DNA from: Chitinibacter fontanus
GTDB lineage: Bacteria > Pseudomonadota > Gammaproteobacteria > Burkholderiales > Chitinibacteraceae
Assembly: GCF_013423785.1 (NCBI RefSeq)
Contig: NZ_CP058952.1
Span: forward strand, 3,127,665 to 3,191,664
Length of the DNA stretch: 64,000 nucleotides
Direction of reading: 5' to 3'
This document shows, one piece after another, positions 62,285 through 64,000 of the stretch. The notes beneath the pieces are model-generated. The model was not told where the DNA came from and ran no database searches. It worked only from the letters and a program-made list of their open reading frames with translations. The translations under genes and the position numbers were made by a program. Position 1 is the first letter of the stretch, and each line of letters starts with the position of its first letter.

Positions 62285-63757
62285 TTAGGCTAAAAACACG
62301 CTGGCCATCCAGAATAGACCACCTGACAGCAGCATGGTCACTGGCAGGGTTAGTACCCAAGCAATAGCAATGTTTTTCACCGTGCCGCCTTGCAAGCCGC
62401 TCTTATTGGCGACCATCGTACCGGCAACCGCGGACGATAAAATATGCGTAGTAGACACTGGCATGCCAGTCCAGCTAGCTAGGCCGATTGCAGTGGCCGC
62501 AGTGATTTGCGCGGCATTCCCTTGAGCATAGGTCATGCCCTTGTTGCCAATCTTTTCACCAACGGTCAGTACAATGCGTTTCCAGCCAACCATGGTACCT
62601 AAGCCCAAAGCCAGCGCGACTGCAACAATAACCCACTGGGGTGCGTATTCAGTGGTGACATTTAAGTCTTTGCGCAATTTATCTAGATCTGATTTTTCCT
62701 GTTTGCTCAGAATATCCAGCTTGCTGGCTTTTTTCGCGGTGTCATCCAGACAGAGCAAGATGCGACGAACCACCCGACGTTGTTCGCCAGAAATCTGTTC
62801 ATAGCTGTTCACGTTTTGCAGCGTAGAGGTCAATGTCGCAATTGCAGGCAGTGTAGTGGCGGATTCGCATTTAAATAGTGCGGGTAGTGGGTGTTCTGGA
62901 TTGTATTTCAGATCCAGTGAGCCATTCAGCCGCTCGCGATTTTTTAGGTAAAACTCACCCATGTGCGATGCCGCATCTACGGTGCGTTCGATCTGGTAAG
63001 CGCTGCTGTCCATATCCAAGGCGTATTTGGCAGGTGCTAAGCCAATCAGAACCAGCATCAGCAGACCGATCCCTTTTTGGCCGTCGTTCGAGCCGTGGGC
63101 AAAACTCATCCCCATGGCGGAGGCAATTAGGGTGGTGCGAGTCCAGAATGGCGGGTGTTTTTTGCCGTCAAGGGTTTTACGCTCATCCGGCGTCATGTGC
63201 ATCCGTGAAACGGGGCGCCATTTTTTCAGCGCCAGCAACATCAAACCCGCCATCAACAAGCCGATCGTGGGTGAAATTAGCAAAGAAAGCATGATGTCGA
63301 TGGCTTTCTTGACGTTAATCCCAGATAACCAGTACTGATTATTCATCAACGCATTGGCAATACCAACGCCCATGATGGAGCCGATCAAGGTGTGCGAGCT
63401 AGACGCTGGAATACCAAAATACCAAGTGCCCAGATTCCAGATAATGGCAGCAGCTAGCAGCGCATAGACCATATACAGGCCATGGCCAACACCAACATTG
63501 AGTAGCAGATCGACCGGCAGCAAATGCACAATTGCATAGGCTACGCCGAGGCCGCCCAGAATAACCCCGAGAAAATTGAAAATACCAGAGCCAATCACGG
63601 CTAAATGCGCAGGCATGGCTTTGGTATAAATGACGGTTGCCACCGCATTGGCTGTGTCATGGAAACCGTTAATGAATTCGTACGCTAAAACAAAAAATAA
63701 GGCCAACGCCAACATAACGGCAGGCCACATTTCCATGCCGGAAAAAAGATCAAGCAT
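62285..63757 (-). CDS. pit: Low-affinity inorganic phosphate transporter, PiT family
   Basis: A 490-residue transporter for metal-phosphate/H+ symport. The two inverted PiT signatures are visible: GFHDTANAVATVIYTKAM (about 31-48) and, in the second half, the GLASWTGMPVSTTHILSSAVAG stretch. SSSHTLIGSIMGVGIA is the other hallmark. About ten helices surround a central hydrophilic region (about 185-370), and the DDTAKKASKLDILSK segment lies in that loop. Start is ATG 63757; ATG at residue 8 is an alternative. It resembles E. coli PitA in length and layout. Confidence 0.94.
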   Translation of the reverse strand: MLDLFSGMEMWPAVMLALALFFVLAYEFINGFHDTANAVATVIYTKAMPAHLAVIGSGIFNFLGVILGGLGVAYAIVHLLPVDLLLNVGVGHGLYMVYALLAAAIIWNLGTWYFGIPASSSHTLIGSIMGVGIANALMNNQYWLSGINVKKAIDIMLSLLISPTIGLLMAGLMLLALKKWRPVSRMHMTPDERKTLDGKKHPPFWTRTTLIASAMGMSFAHGSNDGQKGIGLLMLVLIGLAPAKYALDMDSSAYQIERTVDAASHMGEFYLKNRERLNGSLDLKYNPEHPLPALFKCESATTLPAIATLTSTLQNVNSYEQISGEQRRVVRRILLCLDDTAKKASKLDILSKQEKSDLDKLRKDLNVTTEYAPQWVIVAVALALGLGTMVGWKRIVLTVGEKIGNKGMTYAQGNAAQITAATAIGLASWTGMPVSTTHILSSAVAGTMVANKSGLQGGTVKNIAIAWVLTLPVTMLLSGGLFWMASVFLA

Positions 63758-64000
63758 AAAATGCTCGTTAAGGAATGATGATGGGGCGGATTATGGCAGA
63801 AACTGCCGCTGCTTTCACTGCTGTTTGTGGCCTTAGATCAAGAAATTGAAAAGAAATTTTAATTTTTCGCGAATAATTTCGATCATGGTCAGCTAATGTT
63901 TGTTGTCGTTTTAAGTAGGCCAACTGAGCATGTTATATCAATGTTTACTACTCAAAAATGTGTCTAGAGGGGTATAGTTTGCTGGCCATTTGCTCATGGC
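63758..64000. other. Upstream region of the phosphate transporter (window edge)
   Basis: No gene seen in these 243 nt. It should carry the pit promoter reading leftward; I could not identify a convincing promoter or Pho-box-like repeat. Confidence 0.5.

Overview
The window looks like a contiguous piece of a betaproteobacterial chromosome, most likely order Neisseriales (Chitinibacteraceae or a close relative). That placement is inferred from the protein flavour and gene neighbourhoods (map-glnD, zipA-ligA, minCDE, ppsR/ppsA, a DUF3460 protein, ApbC, a LivHMGF cassette whose LivH starts at a GTG); no rRNA or tRNA gene is present to confirm it. Base composition is moderate and even, except for an AT-rich patch between two insertion sequences near 59.5 kb.

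Layout. 1-7.7 kb: the 3' end of gyrA, two tandem hotdog thioesterases, then amino-acid biosynthesis (serC, pheA, hisC) mixed with a LOG-family gene and two GNAT acetyltransferases, ending in a DUF3460 gene. 7.7-12.3 kb: minus-strand block with a membrane protein, two paralogous branched-chain amino acid binding lipoproteins and an EF-hand-like protein. 12.3-28.8 kb: housekeeping genes (radC, coaBC, dut, a glycerophosphodiesterase, a patatin with a C-terminal barrel, apbC, zipA, ligA, galU, a yqjD/yqjE/yqjK-like trio, cysM, a SemiSWEET, an RNase AM-like PHP protein, a YciO-like protein, a site-2 protease). 29-34.9 kb: argD, an SDR, and livHMGF without its own binding protein; the two lipoproteins at 8-11 kb could supply it. 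34.9-38.4 kb: putA, broken by a frame change at a run of eight G. 38.5-42.4 kb: chemoreceptor, truncated haemoglobin, trmL, purU. 42.5-46.5 kb: an overlapping four-gene operon joining a membrane protein, an adenylate-forming enzyme, PnuC and a NadR-like protein. 46.5-56.9 kb: glnD, map, clcA, minCDE, ppsR and divergent ppsA. 57-61.4 kb: a hairpin-rich non-coding stretch, then two apparently identical IS1182-family elements in direct orientation around a small AT-rich ORF. 61.4-63.8 kb: DUF454 protein, a hypothetical protein and a PiT phosphate transporter.

Most of the window is ordinary core genome. The items most worth a second look are: (i) galU, preceded in frame and without a stop by a Cro/YdaS-like helix-turn-helix domain; (ii) putA, where a G8 tract separates proline dehydrogenase from the catalytic half of P5C dehydrogenase; (iii) the adenylate-forming enzyme and unknown membrane protein built into a PnuC-NadR salvage operon; (iv) the twin IS1182 copies, each flanked by GGTC and each inserted in a similar target; and (v) small repeats, namely a 119-nt palindrome, a paired TATATG-type element and a recurrent GGGTATAT octamer.

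Start codons were moved from the longest open frame to an internal ATG or GTG wherever a ribosome-binding site, signal peptide or family N-terminus argued for it; each case is stated. All functional calls rest on motif and family recognition by eye, with no database search.
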